In this document: piece by piece, positions 1 to 6,855 of the stretch | Position numbering within the stretch: position 1 is the stretch's first letter | Layout: every line of letters begins with the position of its first letter | Origin: Legionella genomosp. 1 | Lineage (GTDB): Bacteria > Pseudomonadota > Gammaproteobacteria > Legionellales > Legionellaceae | DNA: 9,994 nucleotides | Assembly: GCA_945901965.1 (NCBI GenBank) | Contig: CAMDMN010000061.1 | Location: 1 to 9,994, forward strand | Direction: 5' to 3' | Position numbers and translations under genes: made by a program | Notes under the pieces: generated by a model | What the model saw: only the letters and a program-made list of their open reading frames with translations | What the model was told of the DNA's origin: nothing | Database searches by the model: none

Positions 1-1520
1 GCTAAAGCCTCTTCTTCAAAGCACCAATTTTCAAAAAATTGGCTAGGAAGCTCAACCGCATCCCATTCGACGCCGTTAATTCCGGCGGCAGAGAGGTAAT
101 CTACTTTGGTTAAAACATGGTGTAAGCAGTGGCCAAACTCGTGAAATAGAGTTAATAGTTCGTCATGCGATAGAGTCGGGGGTTTATTAGCTACGGGCTT
201 TGCAAAATTGCAGGTTAAAGTAGCTATTGGAAATTGAATCTCGTCATCAATTAATTTGCGTCGTCCTTGGCATGAGTCCATCCATGCACCATTTCTTTTA
301 TTTTTTCTGGCAAATAAATCTACATATATATAGCCACGTAAGTTATTGTTTTGGTCAAAAATTTGATAGCAAGTAACATCTTTATGCCATACATTGGCGT
401 CGTTAAAAGTTTCCATCCGCATGCCATAAAGTTTATTAATTATGGTAAATAGACCTTCCATAACTTTTGGTAGCGGAAAATAAGGGCGTAATTCTTCTTC
501 CGATATAGCATAGAGCTCTTGCCTTTTTTTCTCAGAAAGATAAGCAATATCCCATGGGGCTATTTTATCAATCTTGTGCTCATCTTTAGCAAAGGCTTGT
601 AGATGTTTAAATTCATTTTCTGCCTGCTTATGACTATGCAGAGTTAAATCGTTAAGAAAAGTCATTACTTTATCTGTGGATTCAGCCATTTTAGTAGCAA
701 TAGATAATTCGGCAAAATTCGCAAAGCCAAGTATTTTTGCTTTTTCATGCCTTAACGCAATAATTTCATCCATTATCGCGCTATTATTGAATTCTTTAGG
801 GGAGGGGGTTTCCTCTGATGCGCGTGTAACAAATGCTCGATAAATTTCTTCACGTAAAGATCTATCTTCAGCATAAGTTATAACCGCAATATAGCTAGGA
901 AATTCAAGGTTTATTATCCATCCTTCAAGTTTTTTCTCTTCGGCTAAAACACGTGCATTATGCAGTGCATGCTCTGGCAATCCTTTTAAACGAGATGGAT
1001 CTGTAATATGCAATTGATAAGCTTGTCCTGCATCTAAAACATTATTCTCAAATTGATTAGATAATTGGGATAATTTTGCCTGAATTTCTTCAAAACGATG
1101 TTTTTTCTCAGCAGATAATGCAACGCCTGATAATTCAAAATCGCGTATTGTATCTTCGATAATTTTAAGTTGTACTTTGTTAAGATATTTTCTGTCTATA
1201 GCTTTAATAGCATTATATAAGGCTAAATTATGACCTATTGCTGATTCATAAGCTGATAGTTTTGGTAAAGATGCCTGATAGCATTTACGAAGTAGAGGAG
1301 AATTAGTAACAGCATGTAAGTGCGCGAGTGGCGACCAAAACTTTTCAAGAGAATCTTCTATGTCTTCCAATGGCTGCATAAGGTTATCCCATGAAAAATA
1401 GGAATTTTTAGCCAATAACGCATCTATTTTTTCTAAATTATGATTTAAGAGTTTATTTAAGTCTTCGACAAAGTTAGCGGTATCAATATTAGTAAAATTT
1501 GGTAAAGCCACAGCAGCCAT
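1..1520 (-). CDS. prlC: Oligopeptidase A (M3 family zinc metallopeptidase), 3' end cut by window edge
   Basis: Translating the minus strand from the ATG at 1520 gives 506 complete codons with no stop before the window edge. The M3 zinc-binding motif HEFGH lies at residues 460-464 (plus-strand 129-143), followed by DAVELPSQ, whose Glu490 is the expected third zinc ligand. In the family His460 and His464 bind zinc and Glu461 is the catalytic base. The enzyme is a cytoplasmic oligopeptidase that degrades short peptides, including cleaved signal peptides. The E. coli protein has about 680 residues, so roughly the last 170 are missing. The protein starts MAAVALPNFTNIDT, and AGGAG sits 7 nt before the ATG, supporting this start. 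It lies 50 bp downstream of the 431-aa membrane protein gene on the same strand and could be co-transcribed or have its own promoter. The M3 family call is secure; oligopeptidase A rather than dipeptidyl carboxypeptidase rests on the overall look of the sequence. Confidence 0.93.
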   Translation of the reverse strand, partial: MAAVALPNFTNIDTANFVEDLNKLLNHNLEKIDALLAKNSYFSWDNLMQPLEDIEDSLEKFWSPLAHLHAVTNSPLLRKCYQASLPKLSAYESAIGHNLALYNAIKAIDRKYLNKVQLKIIEDTIRDFELSGVALSAEKKHRFEEIQAKLSQLSNQFENNVLDAGQAYQLHITDPSRLKGLPEHALHNARVLAEEKKLEGWIINLEFPSYIAVITYAEDRSLREEIYRAFVTRASEETPSPKEFNNSAIMDEIIALRHEKAKILGFANFAELSIATKMAESTDKVMTFLNDLTLHSHKQAENEFKHLQAFAKDEHKIDKIAPWDIAYLSEKKRQELYAISEEELRPYFPLPKVMEGLFTIINKLYGMRMETFNDANVWHKDVTCYQIFDQNNNLRGYIYVDLFARKNKRNGAWMDSCQGRRKLIDDEIQFPIATLTCNFAKPVANKPPTLSHDELLTLFHEFGHCLHHVLTKVDYLSAAGINGVEWDAVELPSQFFENWCFEEEAL

Positions 1521-1537
1521 TTGCCTACTCCTAAAGT

Positions 1538-1565
1538 AAAAACAAAAGACCCTAGCATAATGCTA
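1538..1565 (-). terminator. Possible weak intrinsic terminator between the membrane protein gene and prlC
   Basis: On the minus strand TAGCA-TTA-TGCTA forms a 5-bp stem with a 3-nt loop (1565-1553). After five bases comes TTTTGTTTTT (1547-1538). The stem is short and the T-tract is not directly adjacent, so this may only attenuate read-through from the upstream gene into prlC, or be chance in AT-rich DNA. Confidence 0.3.
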
Positions 1566-1570
1566 TATAG

Positions 1571-2866
1571 CTAGCAACAGGTTGCAACAGATATTGTGTC
1601 TAAATCATTTATTGAGCGTGTATCATCATCATCATCATCATCATTTCTTCTTGGTTTATTAAAAAAACCATGAGCTTGTAAATTTGATGGAATACTGACT
1701 TTATCAACAGGTTTGTATTTATCAATTAATTTTATGGCAGTAAATAAAGCTACAGTGGTAAGAATAGCTATGGCTCCTGCTACTATGGCCAATAATGGTG
1801 GGAAAGTTGGTAGGCTTAGAATGAAAGCAATACTTAAAATAGTATTGCACGTTGTCATTATAGCTATTCTTTTTTTATCAAAAGACCAGCGGTTTTCAAG
1901 ATGTTTTAAATAATCTTTTGTTTCAGCCGCCTCATGTGGCGATAAATTGCCACTGTTAAGATTTTGATTATACTGTGCTTTTAATTGGTTCATGCGATTA
2001 GTTTCAACACGTGCGCGCTCCAATGATAAGACGACATCATAAAGAAGAGATATAGTTGCTACGGTATTAGCTATGGGCGCTAATGAGCCTATTAGTACAA
2101 AGCAACTTAAACTAGTTACAATTAATGCAGGAATATCATTTCCCAGCTCAAGCCAGCGTCTTTCCATTTGCGCATTTAAACGAGTTTGCCAACCAAGAGA
2201 TTTTTCTTTTTCACTCATCCAATATCCTGGGAGTAAATGTTTTCCAGTTAAGAATAAATTTACAGATATTCTAGGAACAAAGAACATCCAAGCAGCATAT
2301 GCAAAAAATGGCTGAACATAAGAATCTAAATGTTTGATCCAAGATGAATATTTATTGCCGTCATTTACTAGTGGTATTGCTAAAATCATTAGCCTTTTTG
2401 AGCGAGCAAACATATGTCTTATTATATTTGCAGGCAAAGTTTGTAAGCGGACATCATTAGATAATGATGCGCTAGCATTGACAGGTAGATTTGAACCTTG
2501 GAACTCATACTTAGATGCCAATAATTGTTTATAAACTAGTTTATCTCTGCCGAGTCGCGCGGCTTCACGTGGCACAATTAAATAATCGCGATAAATAATT
2601 TCTAAAATTTCCGCAAGCATTAAGGCTTCTTTTATTTGTTCTTCTAATTGGTCTATATTTTTAGTAGCTAGATCTCGTGCCAATTTGCTGCAGTGAGCAC
2701 TATATTCTATGTTTAATAATTGGTGATTTTTAACAAAATAGCGAAAGAAATCGATGCATTGCCTTTCAATTTTTTCAGAGAAATTCCAAGATAATTTATG
2801 TTCTTCATCGCACGGGTTGGGAAGTAGAATATGAATGTCTTGTAGTCGTTTTGAAATCGCAGCCAT
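1571..2866 (-). CDS. Hypothetical multi-spanning membrane protein with poly-Asp tract and C-terminal Cys-Cys
   Basis: I do not recognise this 431-aa protein. No signal peptide is visible. Residues 1-150 are mostly soluble and helical with many charged residues. Hydrophobic segments lie at about 184-206, 246-280 (long enough for one or two passes), 334-355 and 357-381. Between them is a charged, possibly coiled-coil stretch at about 283-330 (SLERARVETNRMNQLKAQ region). The tail is hydrophilic: basic PRR at 405-407, seven Asp at 409-415, then SINDLDTISVATCC. Paired internal hydrophobic hairpins plus an acidic C-terminal tail are seen in some Legionella and Coxiella type IV effectors, and a terminal -CC is a lipid-modification motif on eukaryotic Rab GTPases; both links are inference. 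The ATG at 2866 has only a weak AGAG ribosome site. A sigma70-like promoter lies about 35 bp upstream. It could equally be an ordinary inner-membrane protein. Confidence 0.85.
   Translation of the reverse strand: MAAISKRLQDIHILLPNPCDEEHKLSWNFSEKIERQCIDFFRYFVKNHQLLNIEYSAHCSKLARDLATKNIDQLEEQIKEALMLAEILEIIYRDYLIVPREAARLGRDKLVYKQLLASKYEFQGSNLPVNASASLSNDVRLQTLPANIIRHMFARSKRLMILAIPLVNDGNKYSSWIKHLDSYVQPFFAYAAWMFFVPRISVNLFLTGKHLLPGYWMSEKEKSLGWQTRLNAQMERRWLELGNDIPALIVTSLSCFVLIGSLAPIANTVATISLLYDVVLSLERARVETNRMNQLKAQYNQNLNSGNLSPHEAAETKDYLKHLENRWSFDKKRIAIMTTCNTILSIAFILSLPTFPPLLAIVAGAIAILTTVALFTAIKLIDKYKPVDKVSIPSNLQAHGFFNKPRRNDDDDDDDTRSINDLDTISVATCC
1622..1642. repeat. Trinucleotide microsatellite, seven ATC units
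   Basis: Seven uninterrupted ATC units (GAT on the coding strand) encode the seven consecutive Asp residues near the C-terminus of the 431-aa membrane protein. All seven codons are GAT although GAC is available, as expected for a slippage-generated repeat. Unit gain or loss would keep the frame and change only tract length. Confidence 0.85.
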
Positions 2867-2875
2867 TTAAACTCT

Positions 2876-2895
2876 AATAATAAGGCGTAATTAAG
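2876..2895 (-). promoter_or_regulatory. PmrA-box-like direct repeat upstream of the 431-aa gene
   Basis: The minus strand carries CTTAATTAC, two bases, then CTTATTATT: two 9-bp half-sites with an 11-bp period. Known PmrA boxes in Legionella and Coxiella are tandem cTTAATatT half-sites with a two-base gap. The second half-site matches 8 of 9 positions and the first 6 of 9. It lies downstream of the proposed -10 rather than over the -35, where an activator site would be expected, and AT-rich DNA makes chance matches likely. Confidence 0.25.
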
Positions 2896-2900
2896 GCGCT

Positions 2901-2929
2901 ATTTTATCACAATTTAACCACAAGGTAAA
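2901..2929 (-). promoter_or_regulatory. Candidate sigma70 promoter for the 431-aa membrane protein gene
   Basis: The minus strand reads TTTACC (-35, 4/6 match, 2929-2924), a 17-bp spacer, then TAAAAT (-10, 5/6 match, 2906-2901). Transcription would begin near 2894, leaving a leader of about 28 nt before the ATG at 2866. Identified by eye only. Confidence 0.45.
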
Positions 2930-3016
2930 ATTATTGTTGAAGTCGCGCAATATAAAGGTGCTATGCACCGTGGGAAAACATACACCATAATTATGTGTTA
3001 ATGCAAGTAACTCATT

Positions 3017-3039
3017 AAAAATAATGAAAAATATTATTT
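3017..3039 (-). terminator. Weak A/T-only hairpin after the 169-aa gene
   Basis: On the minus strand AAATAAT and ATTATTT form a perfect 7-bp stem (3039-3033 with 3025-3019) around a 7-nt loop, ending in TTTTT. It lies about 30 bp past the stop of the 169-aa gene. The stem has no G-C pairs, so termination would be weak. A second hairpin, GGTGC-TAT-GCACC at 2957-2969, lies further on in the same direction and is followed by TTTATATT on the minus strand. Confidence 0.25.
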
Positions 3040-3070
3040 AGTGGTATTCTAAGTCACCAGGCGGTGCGGC

Positions 3071-3580
3071 TTAGGGATGTGTTGGATCAGAAGGAATTCC
3101 ATCATGAGGTTCTAGTGCTAGCGAGGCAGGGATCAGAGGATCTGTTATCTCTCTCAAATCTGCGACAGTATGAGTCCTAACGGCCATGTTAAAACGGGAA
3201 ATAATAACTTCAAGTTCATGCTGTAGAGGATGGAAAAATCTATCATCTAAAGTTTTAGTCAAAATATGCGGATAGCTAATGCGTAATAATGATGACGCCC
3301 TGATTAATATTGAATCTTCGTCATATAGAAATTCAATGTCAAATTCCTTCAGTAATGCTTTGAGAATAGGATCTTTCCTAAGAACGCATCCTTCTCTAGA
3401 TATCTTAAGAATAACCCTTTCAGAAATTAAACCTTCTAACTCAGGCAGCCCTTTTTCGATAAAATATTTTTTTATATCTTTATGTTTTAAGGCAAGATTT
3501 TCCGCAATTGGACGAATGTATTGTATTAAGCTGCGATCTGCCGTTTTGGTGGTGCTATAAAGTGTCGGTCTAAAAAACAT
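3071..3580 (-). CDS. Hypothetical 169-aa soluble protein
   Basis: I do not recognise this protein. It has no signal peptide or membrane segment and is rich in charged residues and Ile/Leu, with probable amphipathic helices at about 17-60 and 70-100. The C-terminus is Pro-rich and acidic (LALEPHDGIPSDPTHP, 154-169). The ATG at 3580 is the only plausible start because an in-frame TAA lies a few codons upstream. No Shine-Dalgarno sequence precedes it (CACTCAAAAACC), which is unusual beside its neighbours. A candidate promoter with a perfect TTGACA box lies about 40-65 bp upstream. The gene is followed by about 200 bp of non-coding DNA before the 431-aa gene, so it is probably its own transcription unit. 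An orphan, perhaps lineage-specific, protein; a spurious ORF is not excluded, but length, promoter and isolation from other reading frames favour a gene. Confidence 0.65.
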   Translation of the reverse strand: MFFRPTLYSTTKTADRSLIQYIRPIAENLALKHKDIKKYFIEKGLPELEGLISERVILKISREGCVLRKDPILKALLKEFDIEFLYDEDSILIRASSLLRISYPHILTKTLDDRFFHPLQHELEVIISRFNMAVRTHTVADLREITDPLIPASLALEPHDGIPSDPTHP

Positions 3581-3617
3581 GGTTTTTGAGTGTTATTTTA
3601 GTAAGTTTGGTCATAAA

Positions 3618-3644
3618 AGTATCAAAAAAAACAAAGTATGTCAA
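3618..3644 (-). promoter_or_regulatory. Candidate promoter for the 169-aa gene
   Basis: The minus strand carries a perfect -35 TTGACA (3644-3639). A -10 may be GATACT at 3623-3618 (15-bp spacer, 4/6 match) or TACTTT at 3621-3616 (17-bp spacer, 3/6 match). The implied leader is about 30 nt. The -35 is convincing; the -10 is ambiguous. Confidence 0.4.
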
Positions 3645-3708
3645 TTTTAAATAACGCATGATTAGATTTATGCTAAATATCCAATCCAGCCTTGAGATCT
3701 AGGTATTT

Positions 3709-3736
3709 TTAACTGTTTTAAAGAAATTACTATAGT
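3709..3736 (+). promoter_or_regulatory. Candidate promoter for the tkt-gap-pgk cluster
   Basis: TTAACT (3709-3714, 4/6 match to the -35 consensus), a 16-bp spacer, then TATAGT (3731-3736, 5/6 match to the -10). Transcription would start near 3743, giving a leader of about 70 nt that contains a small stem TGCC/GGCA (3755-3758 with 3766-3769). It faces away from the promoter of the 169-aa gene. Confidence 0.4.
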
Positions 3737-3801
3737 CTTATCACCTAACTAACTTGCCGAATTTAGGCATCTGAGAGACAATAGTGACCCCATTGATAGC
3801 C

Positions 3802-3807
3802 AAAAGG
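3802..3807 (+). promoter_or_regulatory. Ribosome binding site that fixes the tkt start
   Basis: AAAAGG lies 6 nt before the ATG at 3814. The longer in-frame alternative, GTG at 3784, has only GAGAGA 5 nt upstream and would add ten residues (MTPLIAKRLA) not expected at the start of bacterial transketolases, which begin close to the RELANAIR motif. Confidence 0.75.
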
Positions 3808-3813
3808 TTAGCC

Positions 3814-5799
3814 ATGAGTAATTTTAGAGAGTTAGCTAATGCCATTCGCTTTTTAAGTGTGGATGCTGTGGAGAAGGCTAAATCAGGACACCCAGGTATG
3901 CCATTAGGTATGGCTGATATTGCTACAGTTTTATGGCAAAAGTTTTTAAAACATAATCCTAAAAATCCACTTTGGTTTAATCGGGACAGGTTTATTTTAT
4001 CTAATGGCCATGGTTCAATGCTACTTTATTCATTGTTGCATTTAACTGGTTATAATTTAACTATCGATGATATTAAAAATTTTCGACAATTACATTCGAA
4101 AACACCAGGTCATCCTGAATTTTCTGAAACTCCAGGGGTTGAGACAACTACAGGCCCTCTAGGCCAAGGTCTTGCTAATGCAGTTGGTATGGCTATTGCT
4201 GAAAAAATGTTAGCCGCGCAATTTAATAATGACTTAGTTAGTCATTACACTTACACGTTTATTGGCGATGGCTGCTTGATGGAAGGTATTTCTCATGAAG
4301 TATGTTCGCTTGCGGGGACCTTAGGCCTTGGTAAATTAATTGTTTTTTATGATGATAATGGGATCTCAATTGATGGCAAGGTCCTGCCTTGGTTTGCTGA
4401 TGATACCCCATTAAGGTTTAAAGCGTATGATTGGCATGTAATTGATAATGTTGATGGTCATGATGCTAATGCAATTGAAAATGCTATAATAGCCGCACGG
4501 CAAGAAATATCTAAGCCAACTATTATTATTTGTAAAACTATTATTGGTTATGGATCTAAAATTGAGGGCAGTGAAAAAACTCATGGTTCGCCTTTAGGTG
4601 ATGAAGATATTGCAGAACTTCGTAAACGTTTACATTGGCCACATCCGCCATTTGTAATTCCTGATGATATCTATGCCAAATGGAATCACGAAGAGAAAGG
4701 GGTGCATGAAGAGCTGCTTTGGTTGAAGATTTGCCATGATTTTAAAGAAAAAAATCAAGATGAATACGATGAATTTTTGCGCCGTATTAATGGTGATCTA
4801 CCGGATAATTGGCTTGAAAAATCTAATGCATTTATTGAAAAATCCAAATCGAATGATAAAGCTCTAGCCACAAGAAAAGCTTCGCAACTCTGTATAGAAG
4901 AGTATGCAGCTATATTACCAGAATTACTTGGAGGATCAGCTGATCTTACCGGGTCAAACCTTACCAATTGGTCAGGGACAAAAGCTATTACGCATAATGA
5001 TTTTACGGGAAATTATTTAAACTATGGGGTGCGTGAGTTTGCGATGGCCGCTATTATGAATGGCATAGCTTTGCATGGTGGATTTATTCCTTATGGCGGA
5101 ACATTTTTGATTTTTGCCGATTATGCACGTAATGCTATAAGGTTATCAGCGCTTATGAAGCAGCGAGTTATTTTTGTATTTACGCATGATTCGATAGGTT
5201 TAGGTGAAGATGGCCCGACACATCAACCATGTGAGCAAGCAGCAATGCTTAGGTTGACACCAAATATGCAGGTTTGGCGCCCTGCCACACTTTTAGAAAC
5301 TGCAGTTGCTTGGCAACAAGCGATAATGCATCATAACGGACCATCATGTTTGTTATTGTCGCGACAAAATCTAGCGGCGATTATTCATGATGAAAATGCA
5401 GAACAATTTATAACAAAAGGCGGTTATATTGTAGAAGATGATGGAGAGACTCCTGATATTATTTTGATTGCTACTGGATCTGAATTAGAAATAGCAATAG
5501 CTGCGGCTATTCAAATTAAAAATCATGGCTTTCATCCACGAGTAGTTTCAATGCCATGTGCCGAGCTTTTTCTTAGTGAAGATGCTTCATATCAAGAGCA
5601 AGTATTACCATGTAGAATACGTAATCGTATTGCTATTGAAGCAGCTGCAAAGGGTTATTGGTATAGATTTGTTGGTTTAGATGGGAAGGTTATTGGGCTT
5701 GAAACATTTGGAGCATCAGCACCAGCGGCCGATCTTTATAATTATTTTGGTATTAATGTTGAAAAGACAGTAGAGGCCGCTCTTAAGATGGTTAAATAA
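3814..5799 (+). CDS. tkt: Transketolase
   Basis: From the ATG at 3814 the protein has 661 residues, against 663 for E. coli TktA, and is colinear with it. This TPP- and divalent-metal-dependent cytoplasmic enzyme moves two-carbon ketol units between sugar phosphates in the non-oxidative pentose phosphate pathway, feeding fructose-6-P and glyceraldehyde-3-P into glycolysis. Visible motifs are SGHPG with His26; the metal/TPP pyrophosphate motif GDG (151-153) running to YDDN (179-182); the catalytic Glu region YGVREF (Glu408); and DGPTHQP (466-472) in the pyrimidine/substrate region. The C-terminal domain contains LIATGSELEIA (551-561) and ends GLETFGASAPAADLY plus a short helix. It is the first gene of a cluster with gap and pgk, the arrangement seen in Coxiella and related to tktA-epd-pgk in enterics. 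No terminator is evident in the 49 bp before gap. Confidence 0.97.
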   Translation: MSNFRELANAIRFLSVDAVEKAKSGHPGMPLGMADIATVLWQKFLKHNPKNPLWFNRDRFILSNGHGSMLLYSLLHLTGYNLTIDDIKNFRQLHSKTPGHPEFSETPGVETTTGPLGQGLANAVGMAIAEKMLAAQFNNDLVSHYTYTFIGDGCLMEGISHEVCSLAGTLGLGKLIVFYDDNGISIDGKVLPWFADDTPLRFKAYDWHVIDNVDGHDANAIENAIIAARQEISKPTIIICKTIIGYGSKIEGSEKTHGSPLGDEDIAELRKRLHWPHPPFVIPDDIYAKWNHEEKGVHEELLWLKICHDFKEKNQDEYDEFLRRINGDLPDNWLEKSNAFIEKSKSNDKALATRKASQLCIEEYAAILPELLGGSADLTGSNLTNWSGTKAITHNDFTGNYLNYGVREFAMAAIMNGIALHGGFIPYGGTFLIFADYARNAIRLSALMKQRVIFVFTHDSIGLGEDGPTHQPCEQAAMLRLTPNMQVWRPATLLETAVAWQQAIMHHNGPSCLLLSRQNLAAIIHDENAEQFITKGGYIVEDDGETPDIILIATGSELEIAIAAAIQIKNHGFHPRVVSMPCAELFLSEDASYQEQVLPCRIRNRIAIEAAAKGYWYRFVGLDGKVIGLETFGASAPAADLYNYFGINVEKTVEAALKMVK

Positions 5800-5848
5800 A
5801 GTATTTTCAAACATTTTTTAATGCAATTTTTTAATTCGGAGAAGTAGT

Positions 5849-6841
5849 ATGTCAATTCGTATCGCAATTAATGGCTACGGGCGTATAGGTCGTTGTATCT
5901 TACGGTCAATTTTTGAATATAATCGGCAAAATGATTTTGATGTGGTTGCAATAAACGATTTATCAGGAATTAATACCACGGCACATTTAACTCGTTATGA
6001 TTCTACCCATGGTCGTTTTCAATCTGACGTGAAGACCGATGGCAATAACCTGATTGTTGATGGCCATTCTATAGCCGTAATAGCCGAGCGTAATCCTTTA
6101 TTACTGCCTTGGAAAGACTTAAATATTGATATTGTGTTGGAGTGTACCGGACATTTCACCAAGCATGATGATGCTATGAAACATATTGCCGCCGGAGCTA
6201 AAAAAGTTTTGATATCAGCCCCTGGAAAAGATTGTGATGCTACAATTGTTTATGGCGTAAATCATCATATATTAAAAGCTTCAGATAAGATTGTTTCAAA
6301 TGCATCGTGTACCACAAATTGTTTAGCACCTGTAGTTAAACCATTACATGAAGCATTGGGTATTGAACATGGTCTATTAAATACCATACATGCTTATACG
6401 AAAGATCAAATGCTTTTAGATGGAAGTCACCCTGATTTACACCGCGCAAGAGCTGCGGCTCATTCTATTATTCCTACTAAAACAGGGGCGGCATCAGCTC
6501 TTGGTTTAGTTATACCAGAACTTGATAAAAAATTAGATGGTTTTGCTATGCGGGTGCCTACTTTAAATGTATCAGTAATTGATTTCACTTTTACCGCCAA
6601 AAGAGAAACAACAGTTAATGAAGTTCATGACATTATGCGCCGAGCAGCTAGTGAAGTATTGCATATTAGTGATGAACCACTTGTATCTTGCGATTTTAAT
6701 CATCATCCTGCCTCTGCAATTTTTGATACTACCCAAACAAAAGTATTAGGTAATTTAGTCAAAGTTGTCGCTTGGTATGATAATGAATGGGGTTTTTCAA
6801 ACCGCATGCTTGATACGGCACAATATATGATGAATATATAA
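5849..6841 (+). CDS. gap: Glyceraldehyde-3-phosphate dehydrogenase (type I)
   Basis: This 330-aa enzyme has the usual family length. It oxidatively phosphorylates glyceraldehyde-3-P to 1,3-bisphosphoglycerate with NAD(P), the substrate of PGK encoded next. The Rossmann motif NGYGRIG is at 8-14; Asp37 in AIND is the usual ribose-binding acidic residue and suggests NAD use. The catalytic signature SNASCTTNC (150-158) carries Cys154, His181 lies in TIHAYTKDQ, and PTKTGAA is at 209-215. The ending WYDNEWGFSNRMLD is typical. The slot between tkt and pgk is held in E. coli by erythrose-4-P dehydrogenase (Epd), and part of the C-terminal half (PLVSCDFNHHPASAIFD) recalls the Epd/GapB branch. However, TIHAYT-DQ and PTKTGAA are GAPDH-type, so GAPDH is preferred. 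GGAG lies 7 nt before the ATG. The 14-bp gap to pgk indicates co-transcription. Confidence 0.93.
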   Translation: MSIRIAINGYGRIGRCILRSIFEYNRQNDFDVVAINDLSGINTTAHLTRYDSTHGRFQSDVKTDGNNLIVDGHSIAVIAERNPLLLPWKDLNIDIVLECTGHFTKHDDAMKHIAAGAKKVLISAPGKDCDATIVYGVNHHILKASDKIVSNASCTTNCLAPVVKPLHEALGIEHGLLNTIHAYTKDQMLLDGSHPDLHRARAAAHSIIPTKTGAASALGLVIPELDKKLDGFAMRVPTLNVSVIDFTFTAKRETTVNEVHDIMRRAASEVLHISDEPLVSCDFNHHPASAIFDTTQTKVLGNLVKVVAWYDNEWGFSNRMLDTAQYMMNI

Positions 6842-6855
6842 GGAAAAGAACAGTT

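Noticed and set aside
3279..3560. 93-aa plus-strand ORF opposite the 169-aa gene
   Set aside because: It lies within the minus-strand gene, has no ribosome site and shows no recognisable domain. The minus-strand frame is longer and has a promoter.
3771..3813. TPP riboswitch before transketolase, suggested by CTGAGAGA followed by GACCCC
   Set aside because: The second conserved half (CTGATCTGG...TAAT..CC) is missing, the stretch is too short, and it runs into the tkt ribosome site.
3784..3813. GTG start for transketolase ten codons upstream
   Set aside because: The ATG at 3814 has a good AAAAGG site and gives the normal family N-terminus and length.
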